64,000 nucleotides of DNA from Salvia splendens (Eukaryota > Streptophyta > Magnoliopsida > Lamiales > Lamiaceae): the NCBI RefSeq assembly GCF_004379255.2, contig NC_056049.1:9176001-9240000 (forward strand), written 5' to 3'. The notes under the pieces were generated by a model, which was not told the origin of the DNA, searched no databases, and saw only the letters and a list, made by a program, of their open reading frames with translations. Positions within the stretch are counted from its first letter, which is position 1, and each line of letters begins with the position of its first letter. Shown here piece after piece: positions 1 through 12,200 of the stretch. A program made the position numbers and the translations under genes.

Positions 1-507
1 GTTGTGCTCCAACCACGGCAATTGTGCTGTGCATTCAAAGTGGTAGCGTTCTATCAATTTTTATCCTTTTGGTTACTTATTTATAGTACTAACTTATTAC
101 ATACTCTTTTATCCTATTATAAATAAAATACTTTTCTCTCTTGATTATTTTGGATTATGCTATTAAAAATAAAATAGTATCATCTCTATTTTTTTCAATT
201 TTTAATATTGAAATTATTTTTTTATCTCAACTTTTAATATTTAAATTATTATTTTTTATCTCACTTTATTTTTTTAATTACAATCGTGACATATCAGTAT
301 GTCTATTTTTAATTACAATCATGACATATTTTTATGCGATTGTCTATTAAACGGTGAAATATAATCGATTCAAAATGATGCCACGATTCTCTTCAAGAAA
401 AATCTAGCTGAGATGATTCTTGAAGCTATATTTCCCGTAACTACTGATTCAAATAACCAAACCAATTACCCATATTGAGAGAAATTCGATTCATTTCCAC
501 CTCTGTA
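1..507. other. AT-rich upstream region of the VDE-related gene
   Basis: No gene is recognisable. The stretch is AT-rich with short T runs. Its right end is presumably promoter and 5' UTR for the gene starting at 508. An open frame that could extend the downstream protein upstream to 475 begins with TTG, so it is not used. Confidence 0.5.
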
Positions 508-2251
508 ATGACTACTCTTAGCAACTGCGCGGCGCCGCCCTCCTTCCTCCGCCGCTTTCCACCCAGCCGCCGCTGTTTCTCGAGTCGCACCGCCCGTCAA
601 TTCTCCCGGTCAGTGACCTATTCCCCAAATCGCCGCCGCCCATCGCATTGCTGCAGCAGCGCCGTCACAAACAATGACGCCGCAGCTGCCGCGGCGCCAC
701 CGGAGAGTGAAATTCCGGTCAGAATCGTGGCTGTAGTAGGAGAAGGCAGCGTCAGCCCTCTCAAATCCGCGCCTTGGTATGACGTCATGCTCCACACTGT
801 AAGTAAACCTAATTCAGCTCCACAAATAATTGAAATTTGATCATTTATTGCCATTTAATTAGTAATTGTTGCAGATTTACATTTTATGTTGATTTATGTT
901 TGCCTTCAATTGCTAGGAATATGCCCTTTTCTGACCTAACTTTATCCCCTTTTAATCTGATTAGGCCAAGAGATTGAAATGGGTTGACGAAGGCTATGAA
1001 ATGGAGGTGTACACTGACAATGCTTGTCGAGGTGAGAATGCAATCACACACCAGTTTCACCATGATTTGAGGCAGGCAGATATTTTGCTGGTTGTTGCTG
1101 TTTCTGATCAAGAATCCATTAAATTAATCCAGTCCAGTAGCCAAGACGTTGCGAACATCATATGTTTCGACTCCTCTCCGTCTCTACCGAACAAATTAGG
1201 CGGATCGCTCGTGCAAACGAAGGCTGTGGGGAGTATCTCTGGTGATGTTATCCCGTTGCCTCGACCGGAGAAGGTGAAGGAATCAGAGGAAGTGGCGAAG
1301 TCGGTAAACGAGGCGTGGAGCAGGCGCAACTCGGATGATATAAGGTTCTGTTTGCTGGTCGTCGTGAACGCCTACGTCAAGCCGGTTCCTATACTGAAGA
1401 ACCTACGGGCGAAGGGATTCTCGACGTTGAGCTGTATGGTGAAGAACTGCGGCCCACAAATCTTGAACTGTTTGTTGGATAACAATTGCAGGAAGGCTCT
1501 GCAATGCTTGAACAATTGCAGCCCGGTCGATCAGGTCTGCAACTATAAGTGCATCGCGTCGTATGAGAGCCGAGAGCTGGAGGAGTTCTCTCTATGTGTA
1601 TTGCAGAAGCACAACTGCCTCGAGCTGGATGCGAAGATCCCGGATAAGCCCTTTGTTGCCCCGATGGAGCGTTTCCGGGGAGTGGAGCTGGACCATGAGA
1701 CTGCTGAGGATCTGTTTGTCGGCTGGCTGGGGCGTTTGGAGTGGAGCTGGCGCGTCGTTGCTGGGCAGAATCCGGCGTACGACCAGTTCCCGTGCCAGTA
1801 CCAGCTCTTCTACAGAGGGAGGGCGAAAGGGTCGCTTTGGTACGAGCCGGTTTTTCAGGTGAGGACGCTGGACGGGGATCTCGTGTGGAGGAGGAGGAGG
1901 TACCGGGTGAAGAGGGGGACAAGGCCAGGGACGTTCTACTTCAGCGTGCTGGACAATGGCGTGGTGTCGAATGAGACGTGGACGATTGTGGATGTGGCTG
2001 ATGATCTAGGGTGGGGCTTGTTTCACTATCACGGAGCGGCTAGAGTTGCGGGGCAGTCGTACACGGGGGCGGTGCTAGTGAGCCCGACCGGGGCCTACCC
2101 GGACGAGAGCCAGCTAGGGAAGGTGGGATCTGCATTGGAGAAATGCAGCATCAAGGAATGGGAGGTTTTTGATGTTGATAATTGTTCTTGTGAGAATCCA
2201 CCTTTGGATTTGCCAGAAGATTCTAGATTGCATTCTAAGTTGAGAGTTTAA
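508..2251 (+). CDS. Violaxanthin de-epoxidase-related protein (VDR), chloroplast
   Basis: Two exons, 508-798 and 965-2251, joined at GT (799) and AG (963-964) in phase 0, give 525 residues. Seen: a Ser/Arg-rich start typical of a chloroplast transit peptide; a cysteine-rich block at about residues 254-315 (pattern CMVKNC, CLLDNNC, CLNNC, CNYKC); then a Trp/Tyr-rich lipocalin-like region with WSWR, GTFYFSVLDNG and GWGLFHYHG. This order matches the plant VDE-related family. VDE itself converts violaxanthin to zeaxanthin in the thylakoid lumen. The VDR paralogue is predicted to be plastid-located, and I know of no firmly established activity for it. The ATG at 508 is the first in frame. No lesions are visible. 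Confidence is high for the family and lower for enzymatic function. Confidence 0.9.
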
Positions 2252-2437
2252 TCTTTGGAAGATAGTTCTGCTAGTGTTTGACGAGGATGTCTTAATTGAG
2301 ACATGAAAGAGGTTGAATGTTTGTGAAATATTGTGAAAATGATTTATAGAGTTTCCACATTTGGAATATGGTGGAGGGACGGAACACTCGCGCGACGCGT
2401 TGCGACACGCCGTCCCGTCCCTCGCCCGTCCCAAACT

Positions 2438-2672
2438 CATTCTTGGTTGCTTCTCTTTTATAGAGACAACCTTGAATGTTTTATGTTCCACTTTCGAGGT
2501 GGGACAAAGTCATTCTTGGTTGCTTCTCTTTTATAGAGACAACGTTGAATGTTTTATGTTTCACGTTCGATGTGGGACAAAATTATTCTTGGTTGTTTCT
2601 CTTTTATAGAGACATCCAAGAATGATTTTGTCACACATCAAAAGTGAAATATAAAACATTCAAGGATGTCCA
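2438..2672. repeat. 73-bp tandem repeat ending in an inverted copy (fold-back)
   Basis: A unit starting CATTCTTGGTTGCTTCTC begins at 2438, recurs at 2511 and again at about 2584 (period 73), where the third copy is truncated near 2613. It is followed at 2614-2672 by the same sequence in reverse orientation. The transcript could form a long hairpin. GGGACGGA-type motifs flank it on both sides (2374-2430 and 2870-2935), suggesting one degenerate MITE of roughly 600 bp, but its termini were not resolved. Confidence 0.6.
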
Positions 2673-4223
2673 TATAAAATTATATTTTAAATTATGTCAT
2701 TTTTATTTTTTTTAAGATTTTAATTATGTTTTTTTTTTAATTTTAAGTTGTATTTTTATTTTATGTTGTAATGTTATTTTAATTTTAATTAAGTGTGTTT
2801 GTTTTAATTGAATTGTGTTGGAAAAAAATAAAAAATGAAATTAAATGAATAGTAATTTAAGGGACGGAATAAGAGACAGGTTAAGGGACGGAGCGTTGCA
2901 GGTTCCGTCCCTTAGTTAAGGGATGGAGGAATAAAATACAGTGTGGCCCTCAAATAGTAGTTTAAGGTACAGTGGGGGGACAGCGTAGTGGATGGTAGTG
3001 TAAGAATAAAGAGGTATGTAAATGGGGCAGAATTTCTATTTTAATATTTTATCAGATATTTGGTGTTTTGAATTCTTAAAATTTTTCGTGAAACTAAGAA
3101 AAAACATGCTGAGTGGATCAACCAAGGAAGCAACACTGTAACCGTGGTGTTGTATCAAACATTGTCGCACAGTCGGCATAGATGAATGTCACCGGTCGAG
3201 GAGCCTCGATTTTGACGTTGAGGGTCCAATCTGCTGCTATCAGTTGTAGGGTACTTTCTGATATAAGTGTCGTTAGAAGTAGCTGCGACATTAGGAAGAT
3301 AGATGAGTGATAGAAACTAAAGATATATATATTGTGATTGTCGTTAGAAGGAGTTGTGATTGTCGTTAAATGCAGGGTCAACATCGAAAGAGTCAACAAT
3401 GTTGATAAACGGTGGCGGCACTTTCGTCATAAATGCTACTCCGTAAAATAACTGCACAATTTTAGTTATAGAACTTACAAGACGGAATTCAATGTAGATA
3501 ACAAATAAATCAAGAAATAAAACAGTACTAGTTAAAAAAACAAAATTTTAAAAGTAAATTTATTATTAATACATGATTTATTTACACATTTAACATAATC
3601 AAGAATAAGTAAAATTTTAAAAAGTTAATTAATAAAATGTAAGAAAATAGATTTTTTTAAAAAATTTTAAAAGAAATTGTTTGGTGCGAATCTTGATTGC
3701 TTGCAAAACTCTTGTCACATCTTTAGTTTAGTAATTTTGAATAGATTTTAAAATTGGTATGCAAAACCACAATTAGAAAGTTGAGTCATTTATAAGAAAA
3801 TACACCCCCTTAGAGCTATAAATTCTATACAGAGTCCGAACAGTTTAAAACACATATCATAAATTATGTTCGGCATCTTAAATAAGACACGACACATTAT
3901 CCGAGAGAAGACTCTTATTTACATTAGTCTTTTATTTACTTTATTATTTCTTCACTTTAACTATTTGTTGTTACATACATTTTCAAAACGAGAGAAAAAA
4001 ATAATGAAGTGAATAGATGATATAGTAAGAGAGAATAATTATATTATATTTAACTAAATAAACAAATGAGTCAATTAAGATGAATGTCCAAAAAATGGAG
4101 CACGAATCACTGTATACAATCATTGTATGAATGAAGTAATATATATGTATATCGATAAAATCGTCTGACGTTATTCTCATAATCCTCTAACAACACTACG
4201 CAAGATATAGAGAAGCTTAGTTT
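2673..4223. other. Intergenic, AT-rich
   Basis: No supported gene. An open frame at 3118-3399 (minus) has no recognisable motif and an ordinary chance length. The part from 3850 to 4150 is AT-rich and may hold MITE debris, but no clear terminal repeat was found. Confidence 0.4.
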
Positions 4224-6534
4224 TTAAAACTCCAGCAACAACAACACCACCAACAACCCCACCACAAAAACAGACCTCACATCCGCCGCGACGCTCCACG
4301 CCCAATCGGTGTCCAACGCGATCGGGAACAGACAATTCCCCACCGTGGCATTCTTCGTCACGATCTTCGCAAGCCCCCCGAAATCACACGCCTCCACATC
4401 TTGATACATCATCTGAAAAAACATGTTAAACGCGTACGAAACCTTCGACGAATTACTCAATTTACTACACGGGCTTCCATATTTCAGCGCCGTGCAGTCG
4501 CCATTCGTGCACGCGTAGTCCATGTTCGCCGCGAGCACGTCCGCCGTCTCGCCGGTGCTGACGTAGACGCACCATTTCTTCTCCAAGTACTTTACGTCCT
4601 TCGCCGCGACGGGCATCTTGTTCGTGTTCCTTCCTAAGAAGTCCACCGCGAACTTAGGCTGCCCGTCGTACGTGAAAATGCCCCAATGGCGCTCGAAATC
4701 GCCGGGCGCGATGCTCTTCAGGTTCTCATCTGTCAATCCGAAAAGGTAGTATTCAATTGAGTTTTTATAAAGAGGTGTTCCTTTAGTCATTGCTATTTTG
4801 TTGAAAAATCCGTCGTAGAATTTCTTCGCCAGCTCGACCGAGGCGTATTTGTCGCCGTCTGTGGGCCACCCGATCTCGCCGACGATGATCGGGACGGTTC
4901 CGCAGCCGGCCTTCTTCAGCGCCGACACGAGTGTGTCGAGGTTCGCGTCCAGCACGTTGGTGTACGTGATGGACCCGTCCTGGACCGGCTGCGCACCGCC
5001 GCTGAAGAAGGCGAATTCGATGGGGAAGTCCGGGTTGAGGGATAGGCTGAGGAAGGGGTAGATGTTGACGACGAAGGGCGCGTTGTTGTCTCGTAGGAAC
5101 TGTACGATCTGCTTCATCGTTGCTCGGATGTCGGCGCGGAAGTCACCGGCCGACGGGCCTTTGGTGCCGGAGTCGTAGACGTCCGCGTTTTGCGGGATCG
5201 TCGCCTTGATTCTGTCGCCGAGGCCGACTTCGTTTATCGCCTTCTGGATGTTCCATAGCGCGGGAAAAGTCGTCTGCAGGTTTGACCCGTTGTAGGCCGA
5301 CAAGAATGGCTCGTTACCAACTACCACGTACCTGCATACATTAATGAACGAGGTAATAAGTGGTGTGAGGCCTATGAATAGTTCAGTAAATGAATGGTTT
5401 AAGGAATGGAGTTGTGAATACTCTAAAGTATTCCCCTCATTCTATGGTAGTTGATTCATTTTTTTTTCATTTTAGGACATTCCATGTTAATTGAGTCATT
5501 TTTTTTATTTTAACAAAAAAATACATTTTTCATTTTTATTTTATTCTCTCTACTTTTGCACCTCTCCTATTTTAGTATCTACTCACTCCATTGGTGAATA
5601 GGAGTCCTGGTTCATATTTACTATAAATGGTAATAAGGCTTCACATTTCATTTAAAACTAATATATACAAGTGAGACCTTTATTTCACTTACTTTTTTTC
5701 AACCAACTTTTCAAAACTCGTTTCGAAAAGAAATTGCCAGACGGAGGGTGTATTTATTCATTACATTATACTTCTCTTTCTTAATCTCTATACCGAAAAT
5801 ATATAACTCTTCTATTGCGGAACAGAGGGAGTTTTTGCTAGTAAACATAATGTGCATTTGATGGCTTTGTAACTTCTTTCCAAATACTCCCTCCGTCCAT
5901 GAAATATTGTCCAAGTTTGACTCGGCACGTTTTAAAAAATTTGAAGAAAAGTGAGTTGAAAAAGTTACTGGAATAAGGGTCTCACATTTATATATTGGTT
6001 TTATAGTAGGATGTGAGTGTAAAAAGTTAGTGGAAAGTGGGGACCATTTACCAAAAATAGAATAAAAGCAAAGTGGATAACTTTTTACTGACGGACCAAA
6101 ATGGTAAAACTGGACAACATTTCACGGACGAAGTAAATGATTAAATATTAAAAAAACATATTTGTAATAATGCATGAATAGAAAATGTAATATTTTGAGA
6201 TTTACCTGATATCGACACCACCTTGGTGGATATGCCTAGTGAGGTTGGCCTTGACCCATGCCTTAGCATGACTATATCGATCGGCCAAAGACTCTAAATG
6301 TATGTTGGGAATACCAAGCATGACTTCAATTCCTGTCGCGGCGAAATGTTTGACAACCCATGTATCAGCATCAAACAATTTTATCTTAGTAATGTTGTTA
6401 TCTTTCAACATTTGGACAATGTTTCTAGGATGCAGGTTTTGGGAGGCCTGATTTCCCCAATTAACACCAAGGCCCTCCACACAAGCGAGCTGTGCCACCA
6501 CGATCACGACCACTGCCCACGTTGGTTTCGCCAT
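4224..6534 (-). CDS. Glucan endo-1,3-beta-glucosidase (GH17) with X8 domain and GPI signal
   Basis: Minus strand, exon 1 6534-6206 and exon 2 5331-4224, junction AG|G (Arg-110), 478 residues. Seen: a signal peptide from MAKPTWAVVV; the GH17 start LGVNWGNQAS; the acid/base Glu in VVVGNEPFL (about E117); the nucleophile in VGEIGWPTDGD (about E262); a six-cysteine X8/CBM43 carbohydrate-binding domain at about residues 361-447; and a C-terminal hydrophobic tail (VVGLLVVLLLL) typical of GPI attachment. The family hydrolyses callose at the cell wall and plasmodesmata. I chose the Met at 6534 over upstream in-frame Mets because it is followed directly by the signal peptide. The 874-bp intron holds MITEs. 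No lesion is seen. Confidence 0.92.
5590..5752. mobile_element. Decayed MITE copy in the glucanase intron
   Basis: The internal sequence (GAATAGGAGTCCTGGTTCA, then a stretch with ACTAATATATACAAGTGAGA) matches the better preserved Stowaway-like MITE at 37782-38038. The termini are degraded, so the boundaries are approximate. Confidence 0.45.
5885..6135. mobile_element. Stowaway-like MITE in the glucanase intron
   Basis: It begins TA-CTCCCTCCGTCCATGAAAT and ends in the imperfect inverse (ATTTCACGGACGAAG-TA). The 251-bp length, the CTCCCTCCGTCC terminal repeat and the TA target site are those of plant Tc1/mariner-derived Stowaway MITEs. Confidence 0.8.
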
Positions 6535-8159
6535 TGCACGTACCATATGATTATAGATATTTACTATAGCAAGAATTTGCGTGTTGGTTGGGAGTTGGGG
6601 CATGCGAGTAGAGCACGAGACCTCGATCGATCGAGACAATAGAGTCACTTAAGAAGCGCACAAGATTCTTTCTTTTTTATCAATCCATCAAACTCGATAA
6701 TTTTGTTGAGATTAATAGCGAGGACGCGAGTGACGAAATGAGTGTGAGTCCTTGAATTTGGAGAAGGAAGTTGAGAGAAAATAGCTTATACTTCGATCAC
6801 TTGTGGTTACAACAAACTTGAATAGATCAACCCTATGTCAAGATAATATAATGTTAATAAAAATTGAAATTAGATCTAATTTCCGTTTGTATATTACGTG
6901 TGTTGAAATTAGATCAACTCATTGTTTCCGTTTCCTTCGGGGTTGATTGTTGAAGAAATAGAATTTCATAAATAGAATGTTTGAAACACATTTACACTTC
7001 TTCTAGGTGAGATTTCAAAACAGCAAAAAACTGCAACTATTCCCACTAATTGAGAAAAATAAAAGGAAATGAAGAAGAGTAAAACACACATTTTATTTTC
7101 TAGAATATTGTACTCCCTCTTTTTCATGCTACTCGCACCTTTTATTTTAATAGCTTAATTTTAAGCATGAGTAATTAATATAAATTAGAATTTTAAGTAT
7201 AATAAGTAAATACTTAATAACAAATCACTTAATTAATTCTATTATCTTAATTAAATACTACCATAATTTATACTCAATTTGGGAGTAGCATGGGACAGAG
7301 GTACAAGTTTTACAAATGCAGATAGAAATAATACAACACTTAATTAAGTCTAATATCTTAAAATAGAAATAATTAAGTCTAATATCTTAAAATAGAAATA
7401 ATAAAAATAGAAATAATACATGTTTTACAGTGCACTAAGTATTCCCTTAATTTGGACGATGCATTATATTCTTTTCCTTTAACCCTCATCAAGGGCAACC
7501 ACTTGACCCACTCATTATCAGTATCACCCTGAAAAAACAATCAGTATAAATAAATATCCTCAAGTTGTTTGACGTGGCATTACTCTATCAGTAAAAAACA
7601 AATTATCACAAGGCAATATGAGAAATCCACAAAATAAACTTGCACCTATCTTATCAAGACCGTAACTTGAAGAGGAAAAGTTATGTAATAGCGTGGATCT
7701 AATTCATTGACTGATAGCGCTACACCAGATGTGTTCAGAAAAATATTTTATTATTCACAAATCCATTTCATTTGAACTTATTCTACAAATAATAAATAAA
7801 TTTTTTGATATAGACAACTCTTGTCTTGAACATGCAATCAATATTATTTTATTGTATAATGACTGATAATAATATTTTGTTATGTTTGAGTTAAATTGAG
7901 CTCAATTTAATTAGTAAGGGAATTCATTAAATATCGTCCCTAAAATCAGGCCCAGCTCATTTCCCCACTGTCACGCCAGCATTTTTAATTTCATCCCCAA
8001 AACCAGTCTCAACTTATTTCACAATTTGATACCATTTTTTCATGTTTTATAGTTACCAAAAATAAAATTGCAAAACAACACAGAGTAATAGAAACAAAAC
8101 TACAAGTAAGAGCATAGAAAAACACACGTTAAAGTTCCAATTTGGTCTGAACCCTTTGG
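6535..8159. other. Intergenic, glucanase 5' flank
   Basis: No gene was recognised. The first few hundred bases are presumably the glucanase promoter, read leftwards. There is a MITE at 7111-7303. Short duplicated AT-rich words (for example AATAGAAATAAT repeated near 7325-7415) occur. Otherwise featureless. Confidence 0.4.
7111..7303. mobile_element. Stowaway-like MITE, 193 bp
   Basis: Starts TACTCCCTCTTTTTCATGCT and ends AGCATGGGACAGAGGTA. The inner arms CATGCTACT and AGTAGCATG are inverted, and TA is present at both ends. Confidence 0.65.
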
Positions 8160-8621
8160 ATCAGGTCATAGTGCATTGTGCGCTCTTCCTCATCATCGTC
8201 CTCCTCCACAACTTCATTATGAACTTCAACGTCTTCAAAATCGATGCCTTAGTGATCGCCTTGATGTTGGTATCAACGGTCCCTGCTGCAACCGGCTCTA
8301 TCGCACCACTCGCCTTCCCCTTGCCCTTTTCTTCGCAGCCTTTTGGCCAATAGGACGACTTCATGTTTGCCCTTGTGTGTCAAAACTCTCCTCTATAGGA
8401 AATTTATGTCGAAGGCACCCCTCCGTTGCTGGTGTAGTTACCATCGGTGTTGACCTTGCAAATCTTCGGGCCTCCACACTCGTACCCGGCATGAACTTCG
8501 GGCGATCCTTCATGAGGACGTATACGTTGTAGTACATGAACTCGTGCTTCCCATTATCATGAAGGTTTTGCATATTTGACACACCATACCGAGTGCATGA
8601 GAAAGGTGGGTGTGCACACAT
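8160..8621 (-). pseudogene. Decayed Myb-like protein fragment of PIF/Harbinger type
   Basis: Read on the minus strand, two frames together spell the C-terminal half of the Myb-like (NAM-associated) protein found with PIF/Harbinger transposons. First comes a VLMKDRPKFMPG block (8621-8361 frame). Then RPIGQKAAKK (about 8358-8325), continuing in another frame as KGKGKASG. The RP(I/M)G(Q/R)KAAK motif followed by a Lys/Gly-rich stretch is the hallmark of these proteins. At least one one-base frameshift falls in the AAGAAAAGGG run, and there is no N-terminal Myb domain. It is a relic, perhaps of an element related to the one at 31894-33770. Confidence 0.6.
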
Positions 8622-9271
8622 CTTCTCAAGTCATGTGGTTGATGCCGTCCAAACTTTGGTAATTAAACCCATATTTATTATTTGTCATTTAAAGCGATGA
8701 TTGCTTGCTATATACTAACAACTTCTAATTTGAATGGTGTTCAATCCTAATCAAGACACCTCTCTTAAAAACTAAACCCTAATTTGAATCGATTAGGTTT
8801 AGAAGTTGCTAGTATTATGTACAACCATCCATATTTTAGTAGTAGCTAGTATATTATTACGTACAACCATCCATAATTATTATTCACATAAAATTAATAC
8901 TACATAGTATATAAAAATTAACTAATTTTTTCGTTTATTATAGTTTATATTTTTATAATTCATGTTAAGTGAAAATGAAATTTAATAAAACTATTTGAAA
9001 AGATAAATATAAAAAGAGAAGAAATTGAACCAAATTCACGAAACCGAAAGCCCCGCGTATAAAAATCTGCGGTTTCCTTCTCCATTCCACCTTCCTTGTT
9101 GGAATCAAAACCACGCCATTTTGCATATAAATTTTACCCCAAATTTACACGCACTGCCCACGCACCGTCCACCAAATCTTAGGGTTTCCTTTCCGCACAA
9201 TCCAAGCGACGAAGGAACAAATTCGATTTTCCATTTCGGAGTTTCCCTTTTTTGACTTTTTTTTATTGCGA
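8622..9271. other. Intergenic and probable promoter/5' UTR
   Basis: AT-rich to about 9010, then more balanced sequence leading into the ATG at 9272. Two copies of an ACGTACAACCATCCAT-like word occur near 8818-8872. No further feature is supported. Confidence 0.4.
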
Positions 9272-12200
9272 ATGGCGAAGAAGAGGAAATCCGACGCGAC
9301 GCGGCTGGACGAGGTGGATCGAGGCATGTACACCGCCTTCTGCGGCGCCGCCAACTCCCTCTCGCAGCTCTATTCGCAGGCAGTCAACCACCAGCGCCTC
9401 TCCTTCCACGCCGGCGAGCGACACGCCATGGTTTGTTTTCCCCCCTTTCGGTGGCTCTTTCTTTCATTTTGTATATCGGTGATTCGATTTTATGGCTGTT
9501 TGTCTCCAGCGATTGAGCTGAAGGAGTGGAGGATTTTTGGCTCGAGTCTCCTTTTCATGATTGATAATTTCCTAGGCTAATGTTTGCATAATCGATTATG
9601 TGATTATTTCAGCTCAATTGTATGCTTTTGGGATTTTATTTTATTTTATTGAATTTTGTTGAATTGATTTCTGAAATGTCGCTGATGAATCCGCGAATTA
9701 TTGATGATGATGAATGCTCGTAAAAATAAATTACGACACGGAAATTTTACGTGGTTCGATTTACTGAGGTAAATCTACGTCCACGGGAAGAAATGGGGGC
9801 AGGTTTGTATTGCTTGATCTGCGAATTACAGCTTACAACACAGACTTGCTATATGACTTTTTCTCTAGAGAGATTCTAACCTCCTCCTATCAGATCTAAG
9901 TTCTATTTATATATGGAACTAAGATCGTGGCTTGCATCTCCACCCTAAGTCGTGGATGTCGTGTAGGTCATGGCCTAAGATCGTGGATGTAGCGTAGGTC
10001 ATGGCCTACGATCGTGGCCTGAGTTGACACCACGTGGTAGTGGGTGCGTTGGACATCCTGTATGGGTCCACTAACTCCTTGTTCGGTCGAATACTGAGAC
10101 CGAACTGCTTTGGTTGCCGATCTTTGAGTAGAGCTTGATGCCGACCTGAGAGCAGAGCTTGATTGGTTGGCTTTTACCGAGCTGTAGGCTGAGGCCGAAC
10201 TCTTTGGTAATGCCGAACTCATACTCCTGCTTTGGTTGCCGATCTGAGAGTAGAGCTTGATAGGTTGGCTTTTACCGAGCTGTAGGCTGAGGCCGAACTC
10301 TTTGGTAATGCCGAACTCATACTCTTCCTTGGGCTTTGGGCTGATGGGCCGTCATTGCTGTTGGGCTTGTTTAGTACGCACCCCATCACTACCCCCCCCG
10401 AAGGGCGAAGTGAATCACTTCGGAGAAGTGAGTCACTTCGGCATTCTGGATAAAGGCAAGGGGGAGGCTGATGTCAGGGGACGTGCCTTGCGCGTGACTG
10501 CATTAAATGCGACAGTAAAATCCGGCCGTTGAATCCTGAAAAGGTGGGATTCGAAACGGTGCGACGATTTTGAAATCTTCGCCGAACCTGATAAATACCT
10601 CCTTTCTTCATCATTGAAGCACTTTTGCGACTGCTTCTTCTGCACTCTCTCTTTTTTGCGAAGATTCTCTCTCCGCTTTCAAGAATTTCTTCAGACTTTC
10701 TTCACCTTCAAAAAGTAAGAAAAATGTCTTCTTCTTCTTCTTCGGAGTCGGGTAGCGTTAGGAGAGGCGGTAAGGGGTCTTCTGGCCGGAAAGAGTCCGG
10801 GGAGAAGACCGTAGAGTATTTCCATAGTATTTTGAGTAAGGATACTGTGATGTCCCTACCCGAAAAATACTTTTTTCCTGGGGGGAAGGCGGTGGTACCT
10901 GACGGTGATCATAGGGCTGACTCCCCGCCGGAGGGTTACGCCACCGTGTACGAGGCCTGCTTAGAATGCGGGCTTCGTTTCCCCCTCCCTTCTGCCTTTA
11001 TAGATTTACTAGATTTTTTTCAGCTTCCTTTAGGCCAGGTGACTCCGAACTCTTGGAGGCACTTGTCGGCCTTTGCTGCCGAACTCCGTAGGTTAGGAAG
11101 GGATTTGTCTTTGAAGGCGATCCTTAAATTCTTTCAATTTAAGAGGAAGGGGTCTTGGTTTTACTTGATCCCTGTACAGCCCTTTAGGGCCTTTTGTAAA
11201 ACGAAGTGGCCGAAGTGGCAAAACCGCTTCTTCTACTATGATAGGACCGCGGCTCCTAGTTTTCCCTGGAGAGGGCCGAAGTCCGTTATCCGTCACCCTC
11301 GGCCTGAACCGTTGGACGAGCTCGATGGCGAGCTCAACAAGATTCCCATAGTTAGGAAACAATACACGGAGTCTGAGCTCGTCAAGGGCGACGTCGTGTT
11401 CGACATCTCGTCTTCGGACGAAGAGGCCGAGGGTGAGGATTTCTCTTTATCTTTATGCTCTACTGCTTTAGCGAAGAAAACTAACCTTGCTTTCTTGCTT
11501 TTTGGCAGTGTACATGCTGAATAAGGCTATCCGAAAGTCCTCCGAGCTTGTGGAGCCGGAGAGGCAGAGAGCCCCTCGCTCGGCGTCTGAAGCCGAGAAG
11601 GATCCGAAGAGGCAAAAAACCTCTTCTTCGGATCCGAAAGAGCCGGAGTCGTATTCGGCTAAAGGGAAGGGGAAATTTCATGAGTCCCCAAGAGTGCCGG
11701 GGAAAGACCTGGTCATCTCCGAGGTGGTTGCAGACATCCCGGAACACGTCCCTGAGCCTTTTCAATGGCCGACGAATTTTGTGGAGGTAAGCTTTCTGAC
11801 TTGGCTTCTTTTCCACATTTTTTTATGGCCATTCTGTTGAGTTTTTTCCTTGTTCATCTTCAGAGAGCCAAGCTCGTCTCCGTGGAGCTCTCCAAAGCAT
11901 CCCACGACTACGAGGAGATGCAGAAGGAGTTGCATCTTGCTCGTAGTCTGGCCGAACAGGCTGAGGCCAAATTTGAGAGGGCCCGAGCTGCTAGGATATC
12001 GGCTCAGGATGAAGCCCGGTCAGCCAAAAACCAGCTCATCATCCTGCAAGAGCAGACGAAGCACCGGGAGGCTCAGAAGGAGGCTGCCGCCGTGGCTGCC
12101 CAGGGGGAGGCTCTCCGTGTTTACACGGAGAAACTCTTTTTGAGCAGCCAGTTCTCGGCCTTTGTCGGTAGTCTGGTAAGGCTAATTACCGATAAGGGCG

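Noticed and set aside
475..507. Upstream extension of the VDE-related protein
   Set aside because: The extended frame starts with TTG; the first ATG at 508 is followed by a good transit-peptide-like sequence.
1389..1922. Long minus-strand open frame over the VDE-related exon
   Set aside because: Shadow of the GC-rich coding strand; low-complexity Ser/Pro/Arg composition and no family resemblance.
2361..2609. 82-codon open frame with repeated SWLLLFYRDN
   Set aside because: Generated by the 73-bp tandem repeat.
3118..3399. 93-codon minus-strand open frame
   Set aside because: No motif, no duplicate copy to support it, and chance length for this base composition.
9431..9580. Continuation of exon 1 of the 9272 gene past 9430
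   Set aside because: The frame stays open to 9580, but the family sequence resumes at 20790 (EKLYSWLLRQQ) and GT at 9431 fits a donor; the extension is intronic and hydrophobic by chance.
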